Origin: a bacterium
GTDB lineage: Bacteria > Planctomycetota > UBA1135 > GCA-002686595
Direction of reading: 5' to 3'
Length of the DNA stretch: 53,244 nucleotides
Assembly (NCBI GenBank): GCA_024226735.1
Contig: JAAELL010000378.1
Coordinates: forward strand, 1-53,244
Positions 39,509 to 47,778 of this stretch are shown here, one piece after another. A program made the translations under genes and the position numbers. Numbering within the stretch: position 1 is the first letter of the stretch; each line of letters starts with the position of its first letter. The notes beneath the pieces are model-generated. The model did not search any database and had not been told where the DNA came from. It saw only the letters and a program-made list of their open reading frames with translations.

Positions 39509-40675
39509 ATGCCCCCTCTCCCCCCCCGTTCCCAATCCCAATCCCACTCCGGTTCCGGGCCGGCCCAAGAACCGGTCCAGGCGCCGGGCCCCAATTCGGG
39601 CCCGGTCCCAGGCGACGGGGAGAGCCGCGGGGCGACCGGCCTGCCGGCGCCGCGCACGGGCCCCCCCGCGCCTCTCGACCCCGGGTTCGTCGATGCGGCC
39701 GTCGAGGCGGCGCTGCGCGAGGACCTGGGAGCCGCTGGCGGGACGCTGGCCGAGGCCCTGGAGGGCGACCGCACGACGACGGTCTCGGTGCCGCGCGGCG
39801 CCCGCGCCCGGGCGCGCCTCGTCGCCAAGGCGACCGGCGTCCTGGCCGGGCTGGCGGTGTTCCGCCGCACGTTCGAGCTGTGCGATCCCGGCGTCGTGTT
39901 CACGGCGAGTGCGAGCGACGGAGACCGGGTCGCGCCGGGCGACGTGCTGGCCGAGGTCGTCGGCGACGCGCGTGCGCTGCTGGTCGCCGAGCGGACTGCG
40001 CTCAACTTCACGCAGCGCCTGTCGGGCTGCGCGACGCGCGCAGCCGACCTCGTCGAGCTCGCGCGGGCAGCGGGCCCCAGCGAGAGTGGGGGCGAGAGTG
40101 GGGGCGAGAGTGCGGGCGAGAGTGCGGGCGAGAGTGCGGGCGAGAGTGCGGGCGAGAGACCATCGCTGCGGATCCTCGACACACGCAAGACGACGCCGAA
40201 TCTGCGCGTCTTCGAGCGCTACGGCGTGCGCTGCGGCGGAGGAGAGAACCACCGCTTCGGCCTTTTCGACGAAGTGTTGCTCAAGGAGAACCACATCGAG
40301 CTCGCCGGACGTTCGATCGAGGCCGTGCTCGCGGACCTGCGGGCCGATGTCGGTCCCGGCGTGCGCATCACGGCCGAGGCGCGCGACGACGCCGAAGCGC
40401 GCGCCGCCGTGGTCGGAGGTGCGGATGTCGTCCTCCTCGACAACATGACATCCGATACGATGGCGCGCCTGTGCCCGGTGTTGCGCGGTCTCGCCGACGA
40501 GCGCGGACGGCCGGTCGAGCTCGAGGCGTCGGGGAACGTGACCGAACGCACGCTGCCCGCGATCGCGCGCTGTGGTGTCGACCGTGTGTCGATCGGGGCA
40601 CTGACGCACTCGATCCCAGCGCTGGACCTCTCGCTCGATCTCGAGCCGCTCCCGTCCACGGAGACCGAGCGGTGA
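39509..40675 (+). CDS. nadC: Nicotinate-nucleotide pyrophosphorylase (carboxylating)
   Basis: Converts quinolinate and PRPP to nicotinate mononucleotide in NAD synthesis. The protein has 388 residues, against about 290 in the family. The excess is a Pro/Ser/Gly-rich N-terminus of about 55 residues and an insert at about residues 192-217. Family segments are AALREDLG, AERTALNFTQRLSGCAT, ILDTRKTTPNLR, GGGENHRFGLFDEVLLKENH, VLLDNM and ELEASGNV. The insert is made of G-E-S-A/G repeats encoded by a 12-bp tandem repeat, placed just before the DTRKTTP loop. The ATG at 39509 is the only good start before the homology. The gene overlaps the next by four bases (GTGA). Confidence 0.94.
   Translation: MPPLPPRSQSQSHSGSGPAQEPVQAPGPNSGPVPGDGESRGATGLPAPRTGPPAPLDPGFVDAAVEAALREDLGAAGGTLAEALEGDRTTTVSVPRGARARARLVAKATGVLAGLAVFRRTFELCDPGVVFTASASDGDRVAPGDVLAEVVGDARALLVAERTALNFTQRLSGCATRAADLVELARAAGPSESGGESGGESAGESAGESAGESAGERPSLRILDTRKTTPNLRVFERYGVRCGGGENHRFGLFDEVLLKENHIELAGRSIEAVLADLRADVGPGVRITAEARDDAEARAAVVGGADVVLLDNMTSDTMARLCPVLRGLADERGRPVELEASGNVTERTLPAIARCGVDRVSIGALTHSIPALDLSLDLEPLPSTETER
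40082..40158 (+). repeat. 12-bp tandem repeat inside nadC
   Basis: Two copies of GAGAGTGGGGGC and four of GAGAGTGCGGGC are followed by GAGAG. They encode repeated Gly-Glu-Ser-Gly/Ala. Because the unit is a multiple of three, copy-number change keeps the frame. Confidence 0.95.
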
Positions 40676-41154
40676 ACGACATCCGGCGCATCGAAGGCGA
40701 CCACGAGCTACGCCTCGATCTCCCCGCGGCTCATAGCGCGGGGCGCATGGCGCGCCAGATGATCAAGCAGTTCGCGCTGGCCGAGTCGATCCCGGAGACC
40801 GAGGTGACGACGATCGAGTTCGTGACCGGCGAACTCGTCGACAACGCGGTCGACCACGGTGGCGGGAGCGCCGCGCGCGAGGTGAGCGACCTCGCGAACA
40901 ACGTCCGCATGGTGGTCGAGTTCGGACTCGAGGGGACGTGCTGGACCGTGCGCGTGCACGACCAGGGCGGTGGCGACCTCGACGAGGTGCGTGAGCTCAT
41001 CGAACCCAACGACGGATTCCCCGATCTCGAGGACGAACGCGGCAGGGGATTCTTCCTGCTGGCGCAAATGGTGGACACCCTTTCGGTTCACAAGAGCGAG
41101 GATGGTCTCGGACTGGCCATTGAGGCCTCCAAGCAATATGACTCTGTCGATTGA
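40672..41154 (+). CDS. RsbW-like serine kinase/anti-sigma-type ATPase
   Basis: Protein of 160 residues with a GHKL (histidine-kinase-like) ATPase fold. The N-box is ELVDNAVDHG (about 60-69), followed by the D/G1 box VRVHDQGGG and the G2 region ERGRGFFLLAQMVD. Such single-domain proteins bind and inhibit sigma factors or phosphorylate STAS-domain antagonists. No partner sigma or STAS gene is adjacent. It starts with GTG overlapping the nadC stop by four bases and overlaps the VanZ gene by 17 bases, so it is expressed from the nadC operon. A link to the tethered sigma factor at 19743 is possible but not supported by position. Confidence 0.85.
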   Translation: MNDIRRIEGDHELRLDLPAAHSAGRMARQMIKQFALAESIPETEVTTIEFVTGELVDNAVDHGGGSAAREVSDLANNVRMVVEFGLEGTCWTVRVHDQGGGDLDEVRELIEPNDGFPDLEDERGRGFFLLAQMVDTLSVHKSEDGLGLAIEASKQYDSVD

Positions 41155-41704
41155 ATCCGCATCGGATCGCGGGATCCTCGGTGTGCTGCGCGCTGTCGCA
41201 CGCGTCCTCCTGCGCATTCCGCGCTTGCGCGCCATCCTGCCCGCGGTCCTGTGGGCGGGAGGCATCTGGCTCTTGAGCTCGCTGCGGAGCCTGAACAGTC
41301 CCGAGGTCCACATCGTGCGCGCGTTCCTGGGCAACCTCGCACACGCGTTCGAGTTCGGCATTCTCGCCCTCTTCCTCGTGCTCCTGTTGCCGCGCACGCA
41401 GAACTGGGTGCGTCTGACGCCGCGGACGATCGCCGCCGCCGCGTGGGCCGCGATCCTGTTCGGCCTGGTCGACGAGGTGCACCAGTCGTACGTGCCGGGC
41501 CGCGACGCATCGCTCCTCGACTGGGTGACCGACATCGTCGGCGTCTTCTGCGTCCTCAAGATGGTCACCTACGTCAGCAGCCACGAGGCTTCGCCGCTCG
41601 GCACGTCGATGCGGCTCGGCTACGCCTCCGTTCTGTGTTGCGTCGCCGCTGGCTTCGCGACGCTCTACTCCTTTCTGTACGGGGAAGGCCCCTGGATCGG
41701 ATGA
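41138..41704 (+). CDS. VanZ-family membrane protein
   Basis: Protein of 188 residues with four predicted transmembrane helices (AILPAVLWAGGIWLLSSL, FGILALFLVLLLP, AAAAWAAILFGLVDEV, LGYASVLCCVAAGFATLYSFL). The VanZ signature is present: NLAHAFEFGILAL, then FGLVDEVHQSYVPGRDASLLDWVTDIVG in two blocks. VanZ confers teicoplanin resistance in enterococci; most family members have no known role. It overlaps the RsbW-like gene by 17 bases. Its stop codon overlaps an ATG that opens a nine-codon frame (MTAPVSDD) ending just inside purB, and the nine bases CGGATGACT occur both there and at the purB start. Confidence 0.88.
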   Translation: MTLSIESASDRGILGVLRAVARVLLRIPRLRAILPAVLWAGGIWLLSSLRSLNSPEVHIVRAFLGNLAHAFEFGILALFLVLLLPRTQNWVRLTPRTIAAAAWAAILFGLVDEVHQSYVPGRDASLLDWVTDIVGVFCVLKMVTYVSSHEASPLGTSMRLGYASVLCCVAAGFATLYSFLYGEGPWIG

Positions 41705-41719
41705 CTGCCCCCGTATCGG

Positions 41720-43156
41720 ATGACTAACGACCCTCGCAACTACACGAGCCCGCTCTCGAGCCGCTACGCCAGCGAGGCGATGCGGTTCAACTTCTCCGAC
41801 ACGAAGAAGTTCACGACCTGGCGGCGGCTGTGGATCGCGCTGGCTGAGGCGGAGCAGGAGCTCGGGCTCGCGATCACCGACGAGCAGCTCGACGAGCTGC
41901 GTGGCCACGTCGACGACCTCGACCTCGAGCTCGCGCGGCGCTACGAGGCGGAGCTGCGCCACGACGTGATGGCGCACGTGCACGCCTGGGGTGACCAGTG
42001 CCCCAAGGCGCGCGGGATCGTGCACCTCGGCGCGACCTCGTGCTACGTCGGCGATAACACCGACTTGATCGTGATGCGCGACGGGCTGCACCTCTTGCGG
42101 CGCCAGGTGGTCAGTGTGATCGCCAAGCTGGCGGACTTCGCGCGCGAGTGGCGCGAGCTGCCGACGCTCGGCTTCACGCACTTCCAGCCGGCCCAGGCGA
42201 CGACGGTCGGCAAGCGCGCGTGTCTGTGGCTGCAGGACCTCGTGCACGACCTCGAGGACCTCGACTACGCCGAGCGCTCGATCCGCTTCCGCGGAGTCAA
42301 GGGCACGACCGGGACGCAGGCCTCGTTCCTCGAGCTCTTCGACGGCGATTCGGACAAGGTGCGCGAGCTCGACCGCAAGGTGACAGAAAGCATGGGCTTC
42401 GAGCGCACGTTCGGCGTCACCGGCCAGACGTACCCGCGCCAGCTCGACTTCCGCGTGTGCCAGGTGCTCTCGAGCCTGGCCCAGTCGGCACACAAGTTCG
42501 CGACCGACTTGCGCTTGCTCGCGAATCGGCGCGAGGTCGAGGAGCCGTTCGGCAAGAAGCAGATCGGCTCGTCGGCGATGCCGTGGAAACGCAACCCGAT
42601 GCGCTCCGAGCGCATCTGCTCCCTGGCTCGCTTCGTCATGTCGTCGCTCGACAACACGGCGCACACGGCGGCGAACCAGTGGCTCGAACGGACGCTCGAC
42701 GACTCGGCCAACCGCCGCATCGTGATCGCCGAGTCGTTCCTGGCGACCGACTCGACGCTCAACCTGTACCTCGACGTCGCCTCGGGGCTCGTCGTCCACC
42801 CCCCGATCGTCGCGCGCAACCTCGCGGCGGAGCTCCCCTTCCTGGCGACCGAGAACGTGTTGATGGAGGCCGTCAAGGCCGGCGGCGACCGCCAGGACCT
42901 GCACGAGCGCATCCGCGCGCACAGCGTCGCGGCGGCGGCGGAGATCAACGCGGGGGGCGAGAACACGATGCGCGCGCGCGTCGCCGAGGATCCGGCGTTC
43001 GCCACGATCGCGGGCCAGCTCGACGACCTGCTCGACGGGCGGCGTTACGTCGGGCGCGCGCCGCAGCAAGTTCTGGAGTTCCTCGCGGACGAGGTCGAGC
43101 CCTTGCTCCAGCGTCACGCGGATGCAGTTGGTGTGGAGGCAGAGGTCAGCGTCTGA
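41720..43156 (+). CDS. purB: Adenylosuccinate lyase
   Basis: Catalyses two beta-eliminations in purine synthesis, SAICAR to AICAR and adenylosuccinate to AMP. The protein has 478 residues. The mobile signature loop is GSSAMPWKRNPMRSE with its catalytic serines; the substrate histidine region is LGFTHFQPAQATTVGKR; HLGATSCYVGDN is also typical. The sequence resembles the eukaryote-like ADSL branch (RNYTSPLSSRYAS start) rather than the E. coli form. The ATG at 41720 lacks a clear Shine-Dalgarno and may depend on translation through the short frame at 41701. Its stop overlaps the start of the next gene (TGATG). Confidence 0.96.
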   Translation: MTNDPRNYTSPLSSRYASEAMRFNFSDTKKFTTWRRLWIALAEAEQELGLAITDEQLDELRGHVDDLDLELARRYEAELRHDVMAHVHAWGDQCPKARGIVHLGATSCYVGDNTDLIVMRDGLHLLRRQVVSVIAKLADFAREWRELPTLGFTHFQPAQATTVGKRACLWLQDLVHDLEDLDYAERSIRFRGVKGTTGTQASFLELFDGDSDKVRELDRKVTESMGFERTFGVTGQTYPRQLDFRVCQVLSSLAQSAHKFATDLRLLANRREVEEPFGKKQIGSSAMPWKRNPMRSERICSLARFVMSSLDNTAHTAANQWLERTLDDSANRRIVIAESFLATDSTLNLYLDVASGLVVHPPIVARNLAAELPFLATENVLMEAVKAGGDRQDLHERIRAHSVAAAAEINAGGENTMRARVAEDPAFATIAGQLDDLLDGRRYVGRAPQQVLEFLADEVEPLLQRHADAVGVEAEVSV

Positions 43157-44154
43157 TGGCGGGTAGTTCTTCTTCGAAAAACGCCGTTCTGATCGCGATC
43201 TTCGGGAACGGCCTCGTCACCGTTCTCAAGTTCATCACGTTCGCGATCTCCGGCTCGGGTGCGATGCTGTCCGAGTCGCTGCACTCGGCGGCGGACACGG
43301 GCAACCAGCTTCTGCTCTTCATCGGCATTCGGCGCAGCGAAGGGCCGGCGGACGCCACGTTCCACTATGGACGCGGAGCGGAGCGCTTTCTGTTCTCGCT
43401 GTTCTCCGCGATCGGCATCTTCCTGCTCGGCTGCGGGGTCACGCTGTACCACGGCGTACACGCGACCTTGCATCCACCCGAGTTGTCCTACCACTGGTCG
43501 ATCTTCGCGGTGCTCGGCATCGCCCTGCTCGTCGATGGCTTCGTGCTCTGGAAGGCCGCGCAGATCGTCCTGCAGAACAAGGGCGACAAGAGCTTCATCG
43601 AGTACGTGCGCGAGTCGAGCGATCCGACGCTCGCCGCAGTCCTGCTCGAGGACGGCGTCGCCTGCCTCGGCGTCGTGATCGCGTTCGTCGCGATCCTGCT
43701 CTCGATGGCGACCGGCAGCCACATCCCCGACGTCGTCGCAACCTTCCTCATCGGTGCGATGATGGGCCTGATCGCGTTCTGGCTCGGCTACAAGAACAGT
43801 GCGCTGATCATCGGCAGGGCGATTCCCAAGGACATGCAGGACGACGTCGTCCGGTTCCTCGAGGAGCAGGAATCGGTCGTTGCCGTCAGCGGCATCCGCA
43901 CCCGCATCGTCGGCTCCGACCTCTACCGCCTGAGCGCTCAGGTCGACTGGTCGGGGGCGAGGATCGCCGAGAGCATGGTCGACTGGGTCGAGGAGCGCGC
44001 GGATCGGCTCACGAGCTCCGAGGGACGACGCGAGTTCACGATCGCCTTCGGCGAGCACATGACGAACACGGTCGCGCTCGAGGTCGATCGCATCGAGACC
44101 GAGCTGAAGAAGCGCCACCCCGAGCTCGACTTCCTCGATCTCGAGAGCGAGTAG
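43156..44154 (+). CDS. Cation diffusion facilitator (CDF) family efflux protein
   Basis: Integral membrane protein of 332 residues with six predicted helices. The CDF pattern is clear: NGLVTVLKFITFAISGSGAML-SESLHSAADTGNQ (metal-site helix 2), FHYGRGAERFLFSLFSAIGIF, and LEDGVACLGVVIAF with the second metal-site acidic residue. The C-terminal 90 residues form the cytoplasmic ferredoxin-like regulatory domain (VRFLEEQESVVAVSGIRTRIVGSDLYRLSAQV). It resembles the human ZNT9-type branch (HYGYGMERFLFSL-like, ELKKRHPELDFLDLE end). Probably exports zinc or another divalent ion in exchange for protons. It overlaps purB by one base. Confidence 0.92.
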   Translation: MAGSSSSKNAVLIAIFGNGLVTVLKFITFAISGSGAMLSESLHSAADTGNQLLLFIGIRRSEGPADATFHYGRGAERFLFSLFSAIGIFLLGCGVTLYHGVHATLHPPELSYHWSIFAVLGIALLVDGFVLWKAAQIVLQNKGDKSFIEYVRESSDPTLAAVLLEDGVACLGVVIAFVAILLSMATGSHIPDVVATFLIGAMMGLIAFWLGYKNSALIIGRAIPKDMQDDVVRFLEEQESVVAVSGIRTRIVGSDLYRLSAQVDWSGARIAESMVDWVEERADRLTSSEGRREFTIAFGEHMTNTVALEVDRIETELKKRHPELDFLDLESE

Positions 44155-44160
44155 GGCGGG

Positions 44161-46344
44161 GTGAACGCCCGCTCCGACTCGGCGGCTTCTCCCGGCTCCG
44201 GTTCCACTGGGCTGGCCCTGCTTGCGATCTTCGCCGCTGCGCTGTTCGTGCGCGTCGTCTACCTGGCGGAGATGGGGGACTCGGCCCTGCTCGCCGCTCC
44301 GCTCGGCGACGCGGCGTACTACGACGCGTGGGCGCGCCGCATCGCCGGCGGCGAGTGGGTCGGGTCCGGGGCGCACTACCTGTCGCCGGGCTACGCGTAC
44401 TTCCTCGGCGCGCTCTACTCGCTCGGGTTCGAGCCCGAGAGCGCGAGGCTGTTCCAGGCCGTGCTCGGCGCGCTCGGGTGCGTGCTGCTCGCGTCGGCCG
44501 CTGGGCGCGCGTTCTCGCCCCGCACCGGCGTCGTCGCGGGCGCGCTGCTCGCGCTGTACGCGCCGGCGATCTACTACGATGGGCTGCTGCAGAAACCGGC
44601 CCTCGCCTCGCTTCTGATCGTGCTCACGCTCGAGCTCGTCACGCGCTACCGCGCGCACGCGCGCGGCCGTGTGCTCTTTGGCGCGGGGCTGGTGCTGGGG
44701 ACGCTCGCGGTGACGCGCGAGAATCTCGCGGTCTTGCCGCTCGTCGCGCTCGCCGCGATCTGGGTGCGACCCGTCGCGCGGGCGCGCCTGCGCGACACAG
44801 GCCTGCTCGCCCTCGGGATGTTGCTCGCGCTCGCGCCGCACGTCGTGCGCGACCGGATCGCGGGCGTGCCCGCCGGCCTTCCCGCGAACCTGGGCCCGAA
44901 CCTGTTCATCGGAAACTCGGAGCACGCCGACGGACTGTACCGGCCGCTCGTGGCTGGCCGTGGGGTGCCCGAGCTCGAGCACGAGGACGCGCACGCGATC
45001 GCCGAACGCGAGAGTGGCGCCGCGCGCGACTCGATGAGCGGTGCCGAGGTCTCGCGCTTCTGGATCGGGCGCGCGTTCGCGTGGGCGAGCTCGCACCCTG
45101 GAGACTGGCTGGCGTTGACGGCGCGCAAGATGTGGCTGTTCGTGTCCGACCGCGAGTGGATGGACTCGCAGAGCTACCTCGTGTACCGCGCGGAGTCGGA
45201 GGTGCTCAAAGTGCTCGGGCCCGTGCTGCGGTTCGGGGTGCTCTTCGCGCTCGCGGTGTACGGCTTCGCGCTCGCCATCGGCCGGCGCGCCGAGCTGTGC
45301 GCGTGGTACGTCGGCGTCGCGATCTGCTTCGCCAGCGTCCTGCCGTTCTTCGTCTTCGGACGCCTGCGCTTCGCGCTCGTGCCCTTCCTCGTCCCGTTCG
45401 CCGCGCTCGCCGCGCGCGAGCTCGCGCGCCGGGTGAACGCGAGCGACTGGCGCGGGCTCAGGCGGCCGGGTGCCGTGTTCCTGGTCGCCGGCGTCATCAG
45501 CTTCTGGCCGGTGGGAGAGCTCGAGCTCGCCGAGTCCGCGACCTGGACGAACGTCGCGACGGCGCTCGACCGGCTGGGGCGAGGCGAGGAGGCGCGCGCA
45601 CTGCACGAGCGTGCGGCTCGCGCGGGTGGCGACCACGCCGACGCGCACTTCAACCTGGGAGTGAGCTACGCGCTGGCGGGGGAGGTCGACGCGGCGCGCG
45701 AGGCGTTCGAGCGAGCGGTGGAGATCCGGCCGGCCTACTTCGTCGATGCGCACCTGGAGATGGCGCGGGCGTTCCTGGCGGCGGGCGACTTTGCGTCGGC
45801 GAAGGGGCTGCTGCTCGCCGCGCACGCGGCCGAGCCGCCGACGGCGGCGGCGAGCTACGCGGTCGGCGCACTCCTGTCCCAGGCCGGCTTGCTCGACGCT
45901 GCGGAGGAGGCGTACCGGCGCGCGGTCGAGCTCGATGAGCACCACGCGGACGCGCACAACAACCTCGCCTGGCGACTCGCGACGCGCGGGGAGGAGCGCG
46001 AGGCGATCCGGCACTTCGAGGCGAGCTTGGCGAGCGATCCCGCTCACCGGCGGGCCCTGTTCAACTACAGCCGGTTCCTCGCCGGGAATCCCGCGGACGC
46101 GGTCCGCGACCCGAGCCGCGCGCTCGAGCTGGCCGAGCGCTACCGCGAGCTGGAGGGCGAGGAGGATGCCGGCGCCCTCGATCTCTGGGGCATGGCCCTG
46201 TCCGCGGCCGGCCGGCTGGACGCCGCGGCGGAGGCGGCCGAGCGCGCCGCGGACGCCTGGCGCGCGCGGGGCGAGGGACATTCGGAGGCCGGCGCGCTCG
46301 CCCGGGCGGCCGATTATCGGGCCGGCCGGCCCTATCGTTACTGA
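44161..46344 (+). CDS. GT-C glycosyltransferase-like membrane protein fused to TPR repeats
   Basis: Protein of 727 residues. The first 440 residues hold about ten transmembrane helices and the ArnT/PMT-like first-loop motif (PLGDAAYYDAWARRIAGGEW), with an acidic residue expected to act in transfer from a lipid-linked sugar. The periplasmic segment SEHADGLYRP follows later. Residues about 460-700 hold at least five TPR units (HADAHFNLGVSYALAGEVDAAREAF, DAAEEAYRRAVELDEHHADAHNNLAW and similar). Planctomycetes often combine these modules; the TPR part probably recruits a partner or acceptor protein. The GTG at 44161 starts 6 bases after the CDF stop. Donor and acceptor are unknown. Confidence 0.85.
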   Translation: MNARSDSAASPGSGSTGLALLAIFAAALFVRVVYLAEMGDSALLAAPLGDAAYYDAWARRIAGGEWVGSGAHYLSPGYAYFLGALYSLGFEPESARLFQAVLGALGCVLLASAAGRAFSPRTGVVAGALLALYAPAIYYDGLLQKPALASLLIVLTLELVTRYRAHARGRVLFGAGLVLGTLAVTRENLAVLPLVALAAIWVRPVARARLRDTGLLALGMLLALAPHVVRDRIAGVPAGLPANLGPNLFIGNSEHADGLYRPLVAGRGVPELEHEDAHAIAERESGAARDSMSGAEVSRFWIGRAFAWASSHPGDWLALTARKMWLFVSDREWMDSQSYLVYRAESEVLKVLGPVLRFGVLFALAVYGFALAIGRRAELCAWYVGVAICFASVLPFFVFGRLRFALVPFLVPFAALAARELARRVNASDWRGLRRPGAVFLVAGVISFWPVGELELAESATWTNVATALDRLGRGEEARALHERAARAGGDHADAHFNLGVSYALAGEVDAAREAFERAVEIRPAYFVDAHLEMARAFLAAGDFASAKGLLLAAHAAEPPTAAASYAVGALLSQAGLLDAAEEAYRRAVELDEHHADAHNNLAWRLATRGEEREAIRHFEASLASDPAHRRALFNYSRFLAGNPADAVRDPSRALELAERYRELEGEEDAGALDLWGMALSAAGRLDAAAEAAERAADAWRARGEGHSEAGALARAADYRAGRPYRY

Positions 46345-46352
46345 TCTGAGAC

Positions 46353-46384
46353 CGGCCGCGTTTGACACGGACCCGGCCGTTTTT
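46353..46384 (+). terminator. Terminator-like hairpin with T5 tail
   Basis: A 6-bp CGGCCG stem with a 15-base loop is followed directly by TTTTT, just after the GT-C/TPR gene. The stem is short, but position and T-run fit an intrinsic terminator for the long plus-strand gene block. Confidence 0.5.
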
Positions 46385-46601
46385 GCAATGTCTTGGTAGC
46401 GCTGCGTCCAGGCTCCGGACCAGGCGCACCGAGTTCCTCGGGCCGAAACTCATCCGTTCTCGAGGTCGCCGATCCGCACTTCGAAAAGGCGACCGCCCCG
46501 TCCTTCCCGACGGGGTAGGGTTCCGGTGAGAATCGCTCCGCGGCCTTCCTGCTCCCCATGGGGATCGGGCTCGGTCCTTTCCTCAGCAGCTTCCTCCTCA
46601 G

Positions 46602-47528
46602 GTGACTCAACCCGGAATCCCCAACGAACTCGTGCTCTCGACGTCCTGCTACGGACCTCGTCTGCGCAAGATCGAAGACCAAGCCTTCTCGGCGGTGGCG
46701 ATGGGCTTCCGTCGTCTCGAGCTGGGTCTCAATGATCACCCCGTCGACTTGCACGGCTGGGAAGACTCGACCCGCGAGACCGGTATCCGCGTCGACTCGA
46801 TCGTCGTCGGGACGCTGAACCCGCGCTCGGAGAACATGTCGGGCAGCTTGCTTGGATCGAGCGATCCGGAGAGCCGCGAGCGCGCCCTCAACTCGACCCG
46901 GCGCCACATCCGCCTCGCTCAGCAGCTCAAGGCGCCCGTCGTCGTCGTGCGCGGATGCGCCGTCGAGGACCCGCGGCTCGCCACCGAGGCGGCCGAGCTG
47001 ACCGCCTTGCTCGAGGACGCGTGCGACGACGACATCGAGAAGGTCCAGGAGAAGATCCGGGCGTTCGTGCACAAGGTCCAGAAGCGCGGACACAAGCAGC
47101 TGGAGCACTTCTGCCGCTCCCTGCACACGCTGCGCCGGGAGTTTCCCGAGACCCGCATGGCGGTCGAGCCGGGCCTGTTGTTCAACGACCTGCTCAACTT
47201 CGAGGCGATGCAGTGGACGCTCGACGACCTGGCCAACCAGGCCGTGGGCTACTGGCACGACACCGGTCGCATCCACCAGCGCGGGATCGCGGGCCTGCCC
47301 AACCAGGGCGATTGGCTCGACACCTTTGCGGGTCGCATGTTCGGCGTGCACCTCCAGGACGCCACCCACGAGGAGGCCGAGCTGCCGCCCGGGCAGGGCG
47401 AGGTCGACTTCAAGCTGGTCGCCGAATACACCCCGACCGAGGCGGCGCGCGTCGTCGAGGTGAACCCGCGCCATGGCCGGGCCGAGGTCCTCGCCTCTGT
47501 CCAGTTCCTCGTCGATAGGAAGTTCTAA
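46602..47528 (+). CDS. Xylose-isomerase-like TIM-barrel protein (sugar phosphate isomerase/epimerase family)
   Basis: Protein of 308 residues with the AP-endonuclease-2/xylose-isomerase-like TIM barrel layout. The segment MGFRRLELGLNDHPVDLHGW near the N-terminus is followed by VDSIVVGTLNP, APVVVVRGCAVED, MAVEPG (metal-binding glutamate), VGYWHDTGRIHQRG (His and Asp ligands) and FGVHLQDA (second His), ending GRAEVLASVQFLV. These residues suggest a divalent-metal-dependent isomerase or epimerase acting on a sugar or inositol compound. The start is GTG at 46602 after a C/T-rich leader. It stands between a terminator and the DHH gene; the substrate cannot be inferred. Confidence 0.82.
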   Translation: MTQPGIPNELVLSTSCYGPRLRKIEDQAFSAVAMGFRRLELGLNDHPVDLHGWEDSTRETGIRVDSIVVGTLNPRSENMSGSLLGSSDPESRERALNSTRRHIRLAQQLKAPVVVVRGCAVEDPRLATEAAELTALLEDACDDDIEKVQEKIRAFVHKVQKRGHKQLEHFCRSLHTLRREFPETRMAVEPGLLFNDLLNFEAMQWTLDDLANQAVGYWHDTGRIHQRGIAGLPNQGDWLDTFAGRMFGVHLQDATHEEAELPPGQGEVDFKLVAEYTPTEAARVVEVNPRHGRAEVLASVQFLVDRKF

Positions 47529-47778
47529 AGGAATCGGCGCAGCTTTGCGGGCCTAAGTGCCTGCTGAGGGGCTGTTTAGGGCTTTCAAGGGGGGGTGCCC
47601 CAGCTCTTGGGGGGCCCAAGCGTGGCCGAAAACGGGAAAATGCCGGCTCTCACTGGCTCTCTCAGCTCCGAGCGCTAGCCTGTCGCGCTTGATTTTGTCT
47701 CGCACCCAGCTCATTGGCCACGAGGGTCGAGATCAGACGTCACTCGGACGATACACGGAGGACCTCCGGGTGACTCTC

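Noticed and set aside
40082..40158. Repeat as a mobile or CRISPR-like element
   Set aside because: It is a 12-bp in-frame array inside nadC and encodes Gly-Glu-Ser units.
41701..41727. Nine-codon frame MTAPVSDD as a leader peptide gene
   Set aside because: It could aid purB translation by coupling, but nothing shows it is a regulatory leader, so it is only mentioned with VanZ and purB.
40997..43117. A 706-residue minus-strand frame opposite VanZ and purB
   Set aside because: The plus strand encodes clear VanZ and PurB proteins; the minus frame shows no domain.
43114..46368. A 1084-residue open frame on the minus strand
   Set aside because: It lies opposite the CDF and GT-C/TPR genes, is built of Arg/Glu/Ala/Val-rich noise with no domains, and arises from high GC codon bias.
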